Of a DNA stretch of 64,000 nucleotides, positions 43,601 to 51,589 are shown piece after piece. Both the position numbers and the translations under genes were made by a program. A model generated the notes under the pieces. That model searched no databases and was not told the origin of the DNA. It saw nothing but the letters and a program-made list of their open reading frames with translations. Source of the stretch: an uncultured Ignavibacteria bacterium (GTDB lineage: Bacteria > Bacteroidota > Ignavibacteria > SZUA-365); contig CAJXVM010000005.1 of NCBI GenBank assembly GCA_913061095.1, forward strand, positions 124,001 through 188,000. The letters are read 5' to 3'. Every line of letters starts with the position of its first letter. The first letter of the stretch is position 1.

Positions 43601-44353
43601 CTATCCGAGCACAGCAACCAGATTCCTGCTTTCATCCTCGAAGGGATTGAACTCCAGGTCTGCATATGTTTCCACGGACGTAAATCCCCCCGAATCCGCC
43701 GCTTCGAGAATATCCTCATCCGTAAACGGCGACAGCCTTGTGCTGCGCAGGCTGTGTGACGGACCGTCATCATCGTCGGTGATTGTCAGGATATTGAAGC
43801 GCAGGGCATCGTCCAGGAAATCGTAAAATCGGACAATGGTGGTGTCACTTTCGCGCCGGATACTGACAATGCGTTCACGATGGCGCAGGATGTCGCGATA
43901 ATTCAGCAGCTGGATGAGAACGCGTCCACCGGGAACGAGCAGGTGGCGCCAGTGAGCGAGCACCTCGGCGAGTGCGCCACCGGATGGGAGATGAGAAAGA
44001 GAATTTCCGAAGCAAAAAAGGAGGTCCGTCGAAGCGGTCGGCAGCGGAGCAAGGAAGTCGCCCTGCCGGAAATGCACCGGAGCAGAATCGACGGTCGCGT
44101 GGCGTCCCGCATGTGCGCGGGCGCGCTCGAGCATGCGGGTGGAGACGTCGACGCCGGTCACCTCCACACCGAGCTGCGCGAGGGCGACCGCATGCACGCC
44201 GGTGCCGCATCCCATGTCGATCGCGTGCCTCGCAGACAGCAGTTCAAGGACGCCGGCAAGGATGCGCTTCTCCTTCTCGAGGCGCACCGCGAACTGCGTC
44301 ATCGCGTCATAGTCCTCGGCGAGATCGTCGTAAAACTCCTCGGGAGTCAGCAT
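43601..44353 (-). CDS. Class I SAM-dependent methyltransferase
   Basis: A 250-residue methyltransferase. The N-terminal YDDLAEDYDAM is typical of the Methyltransf_25/11 group; motif I is AIDMGCGTGVHAVAL, motif II VTGVDVSTRML with the ribose-binding Asp, and motif IV FCFGNSLSHL. The C-terminal part has paired strands (TTIVRFYDFLDD) as in glycine- or small-molecule methyltransferases, but the substrate is not recognisable. It reads away from the amidase gene and is convergent with the DUF457 gene. Confidence 0.85.
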   Translation of the reverse strand: MLTPEEFYDDLAEDYDAMTQFAVRLEKEKRILAGVLELLSARHAIDMGCGTGVHAVALAQLGVEVTGVDVSTRMLERARAHAGRHATVDSAPVHFRQGDFLAPLPTASTDLLFCFGNSLSHLPSGGALAEVLAHWRHLLVPGGRVLIQLLNYRDILRHRERIVSIRRESDTTIVRFYDFLDDALRFNILTITDDDDGPSHSLRSTRLSPFTDEDILEAADSGGFTSVETYADLEFNPFEDESRNLVAVLG

Positions 44354-44384
44354 GCTTCACACCTCGTTCGTGGGGAATTCAGTC

Positions 44385-44416
44385 ATAAAGTACAAAGCGC
44401 GAAGTGCAAAGTGCAA
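44385..44416 (-). promoter_or_regulatory. Candidate promoter of the methyltransferase gene
   Basis: Minus strand: TTGCAC (44416-44411), an 18-bp spacer, TACTTTAT (44392-44385). It lies wholly inside a simple-sequence tract, so the match may be fortuitous. Confidence 0.3.
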
Positions 44417-44423
44417 AGGGCAG
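44386..44423. repeat. Phrase-like simple repeat upstream of the amidase gene
   Basis: Short near-repeats of the type AAAGTGC (AAAGTAC, AAAGCGCGAAGTGC, AAAGTGCAAAGGGC) in the divergent gap before the amidase gene. Confidence 0.5.
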
Positions 44424-44509
44424 AATGCAGACATCCGCCTGCCACAGCCCATCCGCTTTCGTCCCGCTTCGCGGCATTTCGGCGGACATGCGGCAGCCCA
44501 CAACCGCTC

Positions 44510-44540
44510 TTGTCCTGCAGCGGCGGTCTCGGTATATTTC
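44510..44540 (+). promoter_or_regulatory. Promoter of the amidase-spmA-spmB operon
   Basis: TTGTCC at 44510-44515, a 17-bp spacer and TATATTTC at 44533-44540. The predicted transcript would start near 44546, which favours the start codon at 44569 over 44548. Confidence 0.6.
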
Positions 44541-44568
44541 CGGGACGATGGAGACTGCTATCCCGCTT

Positions 44569-46815
44569 ATGAATCGATTCTGCAGAAGTATTCTCTTTCT
44601 GATCGTGATCGTGATCGGCTCGTACGGCTGCGGTCCGTCGGTGTATTACGTCCGGCCGCCGGAATGGAAGGATCCTTTCAGGCGGGATTCCACCATTGCG
44701 ACGTACCGCGAAGCCCTGAAGGATGTGACGATTTTCATCGATCCCGGACACGGCGGGGAGGATCGGCACGGGATCGGTCCGGCCGAGGATGTCGTGGAAG
44801 CGGATGTCAATCTTCGGGTGGCGCTGACCCTCCGCGACTATCTCAAGCAGGCGGGCGCCAACGTGATGCTCTCGCGTGAATCCGACAAGACCGTTCCCCT
44901 CGAGGCGCGCGCCCAGCAGGCGAATGTCAATCGGGCTGACATCTTTGTCTCCATTCACCACAATGCTGCCGGCAACGACTACACGAACTACACGACGACA
45001 TTCTATCATTCGCGTGCGGGAGAAATGGGCTACGCGCCGTCGAGCCACGATCTTGCGCGGTATATCCAGCGGGATCTCTCATATGCCATGGGCAATCCCG
45101 GTCCGCTGGCATCGTTCGACGGCACGATGTCGGATTACCTGCTGTATCCCGGCAAGGGCTTTTCCGTGCTGCGCAACACCGCAATGACGGCGGTGCTCGT
45201 CGAATGTGCCTTTTTCACCAGCGCCTACGAGGAGCAGCGCCTCAAGCGCCCCGAATTCAACGCCATCCAGGCCTGGGGCATGTTCCACGGCATCGGAAAA
45301 TATTTCCGCGCCGGCATTCCGCGGCTCGAATACGTTTCCCCGCTGGTATTCAAGGAACAGACACCGAAGATCGAACTCCGCGTGAGCGATCGCTCGGAAA
45401 TTCTCGACGAGAGCATCCTCATCTACATCGACGGCAGGGAGCAGGGATTCACCTTCAACCGGAAGACAGGGAAAATCACCGTCAATCCTTTTGGCGAGCT
45501 TTCGCAGGGTTACCACCATCTCACGGCGCAGGTGCGCAACAGCAACGGCAATTCATCGGCACCGTTCGAGCGGTATTTCGCCGTGGGGAATCCCCCCGTG
45601 ATGCTGCGCTCTTCCGCTGAGCCGGCCATCCTGCCGCCCGATCGCAGCGCCTTCAGCATGGTGACCGTTCTCGCCCTCGACAGCACCGGCAGTTCGGTGC
45701 CCGACGGACTGCCGATCCGCTTCCGCACATCCACAGGCATCGATACGATGCTTACGCTCGAGGACGGCAGGGCGCGCATCAACGTCTATCCCGGCCGCGC
45801 CGAGCGCGTTACATTTACCGCGACCAATGGTCCGGTAAAAACGGAGGGACTGATCACAACGTCGATTGATGCAAAGTACACGCGCGGCATTGTCATGAGC
45901 ACCGACGGGAAGGCTGTGACGGATGCAGTGGTGGAACTGCCCGGCGGAAGCGTGGTCCGAACCAATGAGCGCGGGGAATATATCATCGCCGGGAAGGATA
46001 CTGACGGCATGCGCGTGGTTCTCACCGCGCCGGGATATTTCGGCCGGACCGAGACGTTGACCGGGCGTCCCATTCAGGACCCGGTTCTGCTCTCGCCGGT
46101 CGCCCACGGCACGCTGCGCGGAAAGGAGTACATCCTCGATATTCGCGGCAGCGAGGAGGGGATGCAGGAACGTGTGGATTATCTGACGCTCCGCCATCTG
46201 CAGCAGCTGCTCACTGCCAGCGGAGCGCGCGTCGTGGTTCCCGCCGGGGATTCCACGCTGTCGCTTCAGGATGCATGTGCGCTGTATGAGAGCGCGCCGG
46301 TGTTTCAGCTGGGCGTGGATGAAAACGATCGTGTTATCACGCTGCGCGCGAACAGACTGTCGGATAGCCGGAGTTTCGGTGTCCGCATGCAGCGTATCTT
46401 CCCGCAGTTTACCGGCATCGGTCTCAACCGCTTTGTGCTTCGCGTTCCCTGGCGCGAGGAGATCAAGAATCACCTGCAGATTTCCGTCACACTGCCGGCA
46501 CCGTCGGGCCGTACCTACGCGCAGCAGCTGGTGCCGCTCTTTTCGTGGAACATTGCCTGGGCGATGTATGCGTCCATTCTCGCCGATGAGGGATTCGGCA
46601 CGGACGGGACGAAAATGGTCGAGGTGACGGTGCACGGCGACGACGGAAAACCCGCGCCGTACATTCGCGTGCAGCTGAATCACGCGCTCACCACCATGAC
46701 CGATAACGAGGGCGTGTGCCGCTTCGTGGGCGTGACGGTGGAGGATGACGAAGTGCGCGTTGTCGACGAGGGCAATTACATGATCAAGGGTGTGCGCACG
46801 GAAATCATGCGCTGA
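44569..46815 (+). CDS. N-acetylmuramoyl-L-alanine amidase with second, degenerate amidase-like domain
   Basis: A 748-residue predicted lipoprotein (signal to about Cys20). Residues about 53-250 are an Amidase_3 zinc amidase: His61 in DPGHGG, Glu77 in VVEADVNL, His130/131 in VSIHHNA and the catalytic Glu212 in LVECAFFTS. It cuts the amide between MurNAc and the stem peptide. Ig-like or carboxypeptidase-regulatory-like strands follow to about 515. Residues about 519-675 repeat the amidase strand/helix order (EYILDIRGSEEG, then LTLRHLQQLLTASGARVVV) but lack the metal residues: Arg526 stands where His61 does. So a pseudo-enzyme second domain is inferred. It is followed after 27 bases by spmA. Confidence 0.87.
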   Translation: MNRFCRSILFLIVIVIGSYGCGPSVYYVRPPEWKDPFRRDSTIATYREALKDVTIFIDPGHGGEDRHGIGPAEDVVEADVNLRVALTLRDYLKQAGANVMLSRESDKTVPLEARAQQANVNRADIFVSIHHNAAGNDYTNYTTTFYHSRAGEMGYAPSSHDLARYIQRDLSYAMGNPGPLASFDGTMSDYLLYPGKGFSVLRNTAMTAVLVECAFFTSAYEEQRLKRPEFNAIQAWGMFHGIGKYFRAGIPRLEYVSPLVFKEQTPKIELRVSDRSEILDESILIYIDGREQGFTFNRKTGKITVNPFGELSQGYHHLTAQVRNSNGNSSAPFERYFAVGNPPVMLRSSAEPAILPPDRSAFSMVTVLALDSTGSSVPDGLPIRFRTSTGIDTMLTLEDGRARINVYPGRAERVTFTATNGPVKTEGLITTSIDAKYTRGIVMSTDGKAVTDAVVELPGGSVVRTNERGEYIIAGKDTDGMRVVLTAPGYFGRTETLTGRPIQDPVLLSPVAHGTLRGKEYILDIRGSEEGMQERVDYLTLRHLQQLLTASGARVVVPAGDSTLSLQDACALYESAPVFQLGVDENDRVITLRANRLSDSRSFGVRMQRIFPQFTGIGLNRFVLRVPWREEIKNHLQISVTLPAPSGRTYAQQLVPLFSWNIAWAMYASILADEGFGTDGTKMVEVTVHGDDGKPAPYIRVQLNHALTTMTDNEGVCRFVGVTVEDDEVRVVDEGNYMIKGVRTEIMR

Positions 46816-46842
46816 CCGATTCTTCATTCAGGACGGGTCTCC

Positions 46843-47835
46843 ATGCTCAATCACATCTGGCTCGCACTCATTGTCATCGGCATCCTCACGGCTGCCGGGA
46901 GAGATGTGTACGACGTGGTGCAGAACTCCTACGGGAACGGCATCCCGTGGGATGTGCGTCTCGAGGATGATGCCGCCGCGCGAGCTCCGGTCTCACAGAA
47001 GGGAGGCGTGCGTACTGCGGCATTGTCGCTGAGGAAAACCGTGCAGATCAGCGCCGCGGAATTGCGCCGGCATTTCCCGACCGATACGATCGACGGTGGC
47101 GTCAGCATTCCCGCCGTGTACATGCAGCATGAAGACGGAAAGCGTTCGCTCGTGATGGATGTGACCGGGGAGGATGTGCCGGAACGTTTCGTGGTCATGG
47201 CCGAGGCGCTCGGCGGTGGGGAAAAGCTCAGTGCGCAGCTGGAGCGCAAGGGTGACGGGTGGCGGATGCGCATCGACGACGTGTCGCTGGTGTATCTGCG
47301 GAAAGTCACCAACGCCGCGTTTGAAATCGCCGGGGTTGCGGTACAGATTGCGATCGGACTGATCGGCATCATGGCGCTGTGGCTCGGCGTGATGCGCGTG
47401 GCCGAGCAGGCCGGACTGATCAATCATCTCGCGCGGCTTGTGCGTCCGATCACCGTGCGCCTCTTTCCCGACGTCCCTGCCGATCATCCCGCGGTGGGAT
47501 CGATGATCATGAACATTTCCGCGAACATGCTCGGGCTCGGCAACGCCGCCACGCCGTTCGGACTCAAGGCCATGGAGGAGCTCGACAAGCTCAACCCCAA
47601 ACACGGCGTGGCCACCGACGCGATGGTCACCTTCCTCGCGCTCAACACATCCTGCGTGACGCTCATCCCCGCGACCGCTATCGCGGTGCGCGCCGCGGCC
47701 GGATCCCCGGATCCTGCCTTCATCATCGGCACGTCATTCCTTGCGTCACTGACCGCCACGATATTCGCCGTCATCATTTCAAAGCTGCTTTCCCGCGTCA
47801 GGATCTGGCGTTGGGAGCGCTCGGAGGCTGAATGA
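46843..47835 (+). CDS. spmA: SpmA-like nucleoside recognition (Gate) membrane protein
   Basis: A 330-residue SpmA-family protein. The family was named from Bacillus spore core dehydration, but occurs widely in non-sporulating bacteria. The Gate-domain half (about 155-325) has MRVAEQAGLINHLARLVRP, MNISANMLGLGNAATPFG and LNTSCVTLIPATAIAVR. Compared with the ~196-residue Bacillus protein it carries about 130 extra residues between the first TM helix (about 5-18) and the second, predicted extracytoplasmic. Its stop overlaps the spmB start (ATGA). Confidence 0.88.
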   Translation: MLNHIWLALIVIGILTAAGRDVYDVVQNSYGNGIPWDVRLEDDAAARAPVSQKGGVRTAALSLRKTVQISAAELRRHFPTDTIDGGVSIPAVYMQHEDGKRSLVMDVTGEDVPERFVVMAEALGGGEKLSAQLERKGDGWRMRIDDVSLVYLRKVTNAAFEIAGVAVQIAIGLIGIMALWLGVMRVAEQAGLINHLARLVRPITVRLFPDVPADHPAVGSMIMNISANMLGLGNAATPFGLKAMEELDKLNPKHGVATDAMVTFLALNTSCVTLIPATAIAVRAAAGSPDPAFIIGTSFLASLTATIFAVIISKLLSRVRIWRWERSEAE

Positions 47836-48374
47836 TGGAAGTATTCCGTGTCATCGTCTCCGTGCTTTCAGCCGTCGCCATCCCGGCGCTGATGCTGTTT
47901 TTCCTTGCCTACGGCGCGTTCAAGAAGGTGAAGGTGTACGAAACGGCCGTGGAGGGTGCGAAAGAGGGTTTTGAAATCGCCGTGCGCATCATTCCCTATC
48001 TCGTGCTGATGCTGGTTTCGATCGCCGTGTTCCGGGCCAGCGGCGCGATGGATGTGTTCATCACGCTGGTGAGTCCGATCACCGACCTGTTCGGCATCCC
48101 CGCCGAGGCCCTGCCGATGGCGATGATGCGTCCCCTCTCGGGCAGCGGTTCGCTCGGCATCATGACCGAGACCATGCAGGCCTACGGCACGGATTCCTTC
48201 ATCGGCATCCTCGTCTCGACGCTGTACGGCAGCACCGAGACCACCTTCTACGTACTCGCCGTGTACTTCGGCGCCGTCGGCATCCGCAACACGCGTCACG
48301 CTCTTCCCACGGGCCTCCTCGCTGATTTTATCGCCTTCCTCGCCGCCGTCTTCTTCGTCGGGCTGGTGTTGTAA
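47832..48374 (+). CDS. spmB: SpmB-like nucleoside recognition membrane protein
   Basis: A 180-residue SpmB partner of SpmA, of normal family length. It has VEGAKEGFEIAVRIIPYLVLMLV, the Gate motif FRASGAMDVFI, MRPLSGSGSLGIM and YGSTETTFYVLAVYFGAVG, which are characteristic. Translation is coupled to spmA by a 4-bp overlap. The stop lies just before the first palindromic element (48380), which may act as the transcript's 3' structure. Confidence 0.9.
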   Translation: MMEVFRVIVSVLSAVAIPALMLFFLAYGAFKKVKVYETAVEGAKEGFEIAVRIIPYLVLMLVSIAVFRASGAMDVFITLVSPITDLFGIPAEALPMAMMRPLSGSGSLGIMTETMQAYGTDSFIGILVSTLYGSTETTFYVLAVYFGAVGIRNTRHALPTGLLADFIAFLAAVFFVGLVL

Positions 48375-48379
48375 TGGAC

Positions 48380-48475
48380 GACGGATTGAAATCCGGCCGG
48401 AATCTGACACGTGTTCTCGATCTGGAAATGCATTTGGAACACGGGAGGCTTGTCGATCAGGGATTTCAATCCGTC
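48380..48475 (+). repeat. REP-like palindromic element E1
   Basis: 96 bp with arms GACGGATTGAAATCC (48380-48394) and GGATTTCAATCCGTC (48461-48475), a perfect 15-bp inverted repeat. Inside, CGTGTTC and GAACACG form a second 7-bp stem. The subterminal sequence CCGGAATCTGACA is shared with E3 and E4. The right arm overlaps the stop codon of RAYT1. Confidence 0.85.
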
Positions 48476-49001
48476 ATTCGCAGAAATACATCCATTGCCA
48501 TTCCTCTGGATCCGATACCAAACCCCGGTGCAGTGGATTCTCGTAGATATACTGCAATACTCTTGAACGATCCTCCTCACTTCGAATTCGTCGATCATAA
48601 TATTCCTGCTGCCAGATCGATCCCTCTGCATGTCTGACACGATTTACCCTTCGTGCTGTTATCCGTTTGATAGTATGCATGATGTGGGCAAGTGAAACGG
48701 AAGTATCCATCTGCACCGCAGGATGAATCAGCATGTGGAGATGATCGGGCATGATTACACAGGCATCAAGATGGTACATCTTCCTGTCGAAGTGTTTGAT
48801 GGTCTGCATTACTTTCACGGCAATGCGATCGTCTGAAAGTGCATACGGGTAGATGATCGGCAAACCGGAATCAGGATGGCGCTTTACAGAAGTTGTAAGG
48901 AAATAGCCATTCCCATTGGACTGGAAATGTGGCAATTTTCTACGATACTGATATCGGAATCTCAGCTGTCTCATGAAACCATAATCGTGACAGGTGAACA
49001 T
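48474..49001 (-). CDS. REP-associated tyrosine transposase 1 (RAYT)
   Basis: A 175-residue Y1-type transposase-like protein (IS200/IS605 relatives that are linked to REP sequences). It has RRKLPHFQSNGNGYFLTTSV near the N-terminus, the HuH metal site in MPDHLHMLIHP, the catalytic-Tyr region IWQQEYYDRRI and the RAYT ending YIYENPLHRGLV. The start at 49001 is used; an internal ATG at 48974 is possible. The stop TGA is formed at the border of element E1. E2 lies 24 bases upstream of the start. Expected to nick and move REP-like hairpins; whether it does here is unknown. Confidence 0.88.
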   Translation of the reverse strand: MFTCHDYGFMRQLRFRYQYRRKLPHFQSNGNGYFLTTSVKRHPDSGLPIIYPYALSDDRIAVKVMQTIKHFDRKMYHLDACVIMPDHLHMLIHPAVQMDTSVSLAHIMHTIKRITARRVNRVRHAEGSIWQQEYYDRRIRSEEDRSRVLQYIYENPLHRGLVSDPEEWQWMYFCE

Positions 49002-49024
49002 GATCGTCTGTCGTGCTCAACAAT

Positions 49025-49125
49025 GACGGATTGAATTCCCTTTCCCCGGACATCTCCAGCGGGTCGCACAGGTGTTCAGGCATTCATATCGTGCAGAACG
49101 GCACCGGCCGGGAATTCAATCCGTC
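49025..49125 (-). repeat. REP-like palindromic element E2 (covarying arms)
   Basis: 101 bp, inverted relative to E1. Arms GACGGATTGAATTCC (49025-49039) and GGAATTCAATCCGTC (49111-49125). Both arms carry the same change compared with the other copies, so pairing is kept. The right arm overlaps the RAYT2 stop codon. Confidence 0.85.
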
Positions 49126-49757
49126 CTCCCAAGCTCCCCCCGCTCCCAGCTCCAGAGCCATTCGTCGGGGGTGCCGACGAGTCCGGCACGGACGGGATCG
49201 CGGCGGATGTAGCGGCGCACGCTGTCGAGCTCGCGGCGGCTGCGCAGGATGCGGTGGTAGTCGCCGTCCTGCCAGAAGGGCCCGCGCAGTTCGAGCAGCC
49301 GACTCGCGAAATGCGCCACCGGATGCTTCAACGCATCGGCGACATGGGTCGGCGTCGGTCCGCTGCGCAGTTCCAGGCTCTGGGAATACAGCACATGCAC
49401 ATGCGTCGGCAGGATGACGTAGCCTTCGAGGCGGCAGAGCACGCCCTCCATGGCGTGAAGGGTGATCTGCGTGAATTCCGCCACGGCGGGGTGGCCGAGC
49501 CAGGCGGGCCCCGGCGACGCGCCCAGTACGGAATCCCAGAAACGGAAGAGATGCGAAGCGAAGACGTCCATCGTGGATTGATCCCTCGGAGCGGCGGCGG
49601 AAAACTCCTGTGCGCAGGATGAGCGGTAGCGCATCAGCCGCTCCCGCGCGGAGAAAGGGATGGAATGGGCAAGACGGCAGGTCAGGAATGAATATACGTG
49701 GTGAAGGGACGACGACGACACGTCGCGTCCGAAGTACCGCTGTTCGAGCGTGGACAT
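49116..49757 (-). CDS. REP-associated tyrosine transposase 2 (RAYT)
   Basis: A 213-residue second Y1-type transposase, clearly different from the neighbour. It has a longer N-terminal region (about 1-60), the HuH site in VILPTHVHVLYS, the Tyr region PFWQDGDYHRILRS and the ending VRRYIRRDPVRAGLVG, followed by DEWLWS. The start at 49757 has GGGAG as ribosome binding site. Its last codons and stop (Gly-Arg-Thr-Asp-stop) are provided by the arm of element E2. The two RAYT genes run head to tail with an element after each. Confidence 0.85.
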   Translation of the reverse strand: MSTLEQRYFGRDVSSSSLHHVYSFLTCRLAHSIPFSARERLMRYRSSCAQEFSAAAPRDQSTMDVFASHLFRFWDSVLGASPGPAWLGHPAVAEFTQITLHAMEGVLCRLEGYVILPTHVHVLYSQSLELRSGPTPTHVADALKHPVAHFASRLLELRGPFWQDGDYHRILRSRRELDSVRRYIRRDPVRAGLVGTPDEWLWSWERGELGRTD

Positions 49758-49934
49758 GATTGTTCTCCCTATGATGTACGTACCGGTGTCAACCGATTTG
49801 TCGGAACATATATATCACGGGATTTCAGGGAAAGGGAAAAATATCGCGTGTGCAGGTGAATGCCCTTTGCATGGACGGGCGGTTCGGCAGGTGAAGAGCA
49901 CGCGTCGGTGGGTGATGAGGTCGGTATGCGGCGT

Positions 49935-50390
49935 CTATCGCCCGACTTTCCTTTTCAGGTCGTCGAGCTTTTTGCGAACGATGGCCAGTGCGGCGTCGAC
50001 ATCCTCCTTCCGGCTGACATGCATCGTAATCCACTTCATTTTCTCGGAGAGCGAATAATGCTCGAAAGCCTGGCGGATATGCGGTGTCAGTTCACGAAGG
50101 GAAAGATAATCCTGCTCTTCCGCGATGGGGATGGATAGCGTGATCGAGAAATATCCCTTGTAGAAGTGCAGCACACAGAGTACGCGGGAGCGATAGGAGG
50201 CGCGGTATCCCCACCCCTCCTCGCTCTCGTACCAGTGCATGGCCCAGCCGATGCGCGGCTCCAGCAGCTCGAGTCGGTGCTCAAAGCGCTTGAGTTCGAT
50301 GGCCGGCAGCATCCCCAGCAGCTGATCGATCTCCGGCCGCGTGGGCGGATGCTTGTGCTCGTTGAACGGCAGTTTTGGCTTTTTGTCCAT
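49935..50390 (-). CDS. DUF3788-like protein
   Basis: A 151-residue soluble protein. It has the pattern of DUF3788: WYESEEGWGYRASYRSRVL, a short strand LHFYKGYFSITLSIP and a C-terminal helix VDAALAIVRKKLDDLKRK. In other genomes the family is of unknown function, perhaps ligand binding. It starts 9 bases after the purC stop, so it is probably co-transcribed with purC. The family assignment is tentative. Confidence 0.65.
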   Translation of the reverse strand: MDKKPKLPFNEHKHPPTRPEIDQLLGMLPAIELKRFEHRLELLEPRIGWAMHWYESEEGWGYRASYRSRVLCVLHFYKGYFSITLSIPIAEEQDYLSLRELTPHIRQAFEHYSLSEKMKWITMHVSRKEDVDAALAIVRKKLDDLKRKVGR

Positions 50391-50399
50391 GGAGTGGGA

Positions 50400-51293
50400 T
50401 CAGACGGACAGTGACTGCCCGGTGATGAGGCGGTAGGCCTCGACGTATTTCTTCGACGTCTTCTCGATGACATCGGCGGGGAGCTCGGGCGCCGGTGGCG
50501 TCTTGTCCCAGTTGACCGACTCGAGATAATCGCGCACGAACTGCTTGTCGAAGCTTGGCTGCGCATGGCCCGGCTCGTACTTGTCCATCGGCCAGAAACG
50601 GGAGGAATCGGGCGTGAGCGCCTCATCGATGAGGATGATTTCGCCTTCGTCGTTGATACCGAATTCAAACTTCGTGTCGGCAATGATAATGCCGCGTTCG
50701 CGTGCATAATCCCGCGCGAATGTGTACAGCTCGATGCTCATGTCGCGCACCTTCTCAGCCGCCTCGCGCCCGACGATTTCCACGGCCTGTTCGAAGTTAA
50801 TGTTCTCGTCGTGTCCGACATCGGCCTTGGTCGACGGCGTGAACAGGGGCTCGGGGAGCATGGACCCGTCTACGAGTCCTTCCTCGAGAGGGATGCCGCA
50901 GACCGACTGGCTGCGCTTGTACTCCTTGAGTCCGCTGCCGGTCAGGTAGCCGCGCACGACGCATTCGATGGCTAGGGGCTTTGTCTTTGTCACCAGCATC
51001 GAGCGTTCCTTCAGCTGCTCCGTATACGGCGCGCAGGCTTCGGGATAATCCTCCACGTTTGTGGAGATGCAGTGGTTCGGGGTGATATGCGAGGTCTCGT
51101 CGAACCAGAAGCGCGAGATCTGCGTCAGCACAGTGCCCTTCTCGGGAATCGGATCGGGGAGTACCACGTCAAACGCCGAGAGGCGGTCGGTGGCGACGAT
51201 CAGGAGCGCGCTGCCGAGATCGTACACATCGCGTACCTTGCCGCGCTTGAAGAGCGGCAGTTCTTCGAAATTCGTCCGGGAAATGGCCTGCAT
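50400..51293 (-). CDS. purC: SAICAR synthase
   Basis: A 297-residue phosphoribosylaminoimidazole-succinocarboxamide synthase of purine biosynthesis, joining CAIR and aspartate with ATP. It has [26 protein letters not shown], the [15 protein letters not shown] segment, DTKFEFG and the metal-site [15 protein letters not shown]. It is the longer, yeast-like form (about 300 residues). The start at 51293 is supported by GAGGAGG about 6 bases upstream. It lies just after tRNA-Arg and its terminator. Confidence 0.96.
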   Translation of the reverse strand: MQAISRTNFEELPLFKRGKVRDVYDLGSALLIVATDRLSAFDVVLPDPIPEKGTVLTQISRFWFDETSHITPNHCISTNVEDYPEACAPYTEQLKERSMLVTKTKPLAIECVVRGYLTGSGLKEYKRSQSVCGIPLEEGLVDGSMLPEPLFTPSTKADVGHDENINFEQAVEIVGREAAEKVRDMSIELYTFARDYARERGIIIADTKFEFGINDEGEIILIDEALTPDSSRFWPMDKYEPGHAQPSFDKQFVRDYLESVNWDKTPPAPELPADVIEKTSKKYVEAYRLITGQSLSV

Positions 51294-51338
51294 GGTATCC
51301 TCCTCGTTCTGGGGGCGGAATGGGAGTTCGGGAGAAAA

Positions 51339-51361
51339 CAACAAATCCCTCGCGTGAGGGA
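51339..51361 (-). terminator. Terminator after tRNA-Arg
   Basis: On the minus strand TCCCTC and GAGGGA (51361-51346) form a 6-bp stem with an ACGC loop, followed by a T-rich run. It lies between the tRNA 3' end and purC. Confidence 0.65.
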
Positions 51362-51372
51362 CTTGCTGGCTG

Positions 51373-51446
51373 CGCGCCCGCAGGGACTCGAACCCCGAAC
51401 CTCCTGATCCGTAGTCAGGTGCTCTATCCAATTAAGCTACAGGCGC
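51373..51446 (-). tRNA. tRNA-Arg(ACG)
   Basis: 74 bases on the minus strand. Acceptor stem GCGCCTG / CGGGCGC (with one G-U), D-arm AGCTTAATTGGATAGAGC, anticodon stem CCTGA/TCAGG around the loop CTACGGA (anticodon ACG), and T-arm GGTTCGAGTCC. The 3' CCA is not encoded. The wobble A would be modified to inosine by TadA to read CGU, CGC and CGA. Confidence 0.93.
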
Positions 51447-51519
51447 GTATTTCAGAGAAATAAATATACGACTGTCTGGCAGAAAAAACAACAGAAAGCC
51501 GCGCCGGAACAGCGTCAAG

Positions 51520-51551
51520 TTGGAATTCACCCTCACCCGTTGTATGTTTTG
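51520..51551 (+). promoter_or_regulatory. Promoter of lysS
   Basis: TTGGAA at 51520-51525, a 17-bp spacer and TATGTTTTG starting at 51543. Leader of about 33 bases to the ATG at 51590. Confidence 0.65.
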
Positions 51552-51589
51552 AATCCGACAGTTTGTGAACAAACCCCGACGATTCATAC

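Larger units (their letters stand above)
48380..49125. mobile_element. Inferred RAYT unit: RAYT1 gene between inverted elements E1 and E2
   Basis: The RAYT1 gene is enclosed by E1 (forward) and E2 (reverse), with only 0-24 bases of unrelated sequence on each side. The same geometry occurs at 55529-56709. Mobility as a unit is inferred, not shown. Confidence 0.5.

Noticed and set aside
43644-43660. GGGATTGAACTCC as a further palindromic element arm
   Set aside because: It lies inside the methyltransferase coding region (Leu-Glu-Phe-Asn-Pro), differs at key bases and lacks a partner arm.
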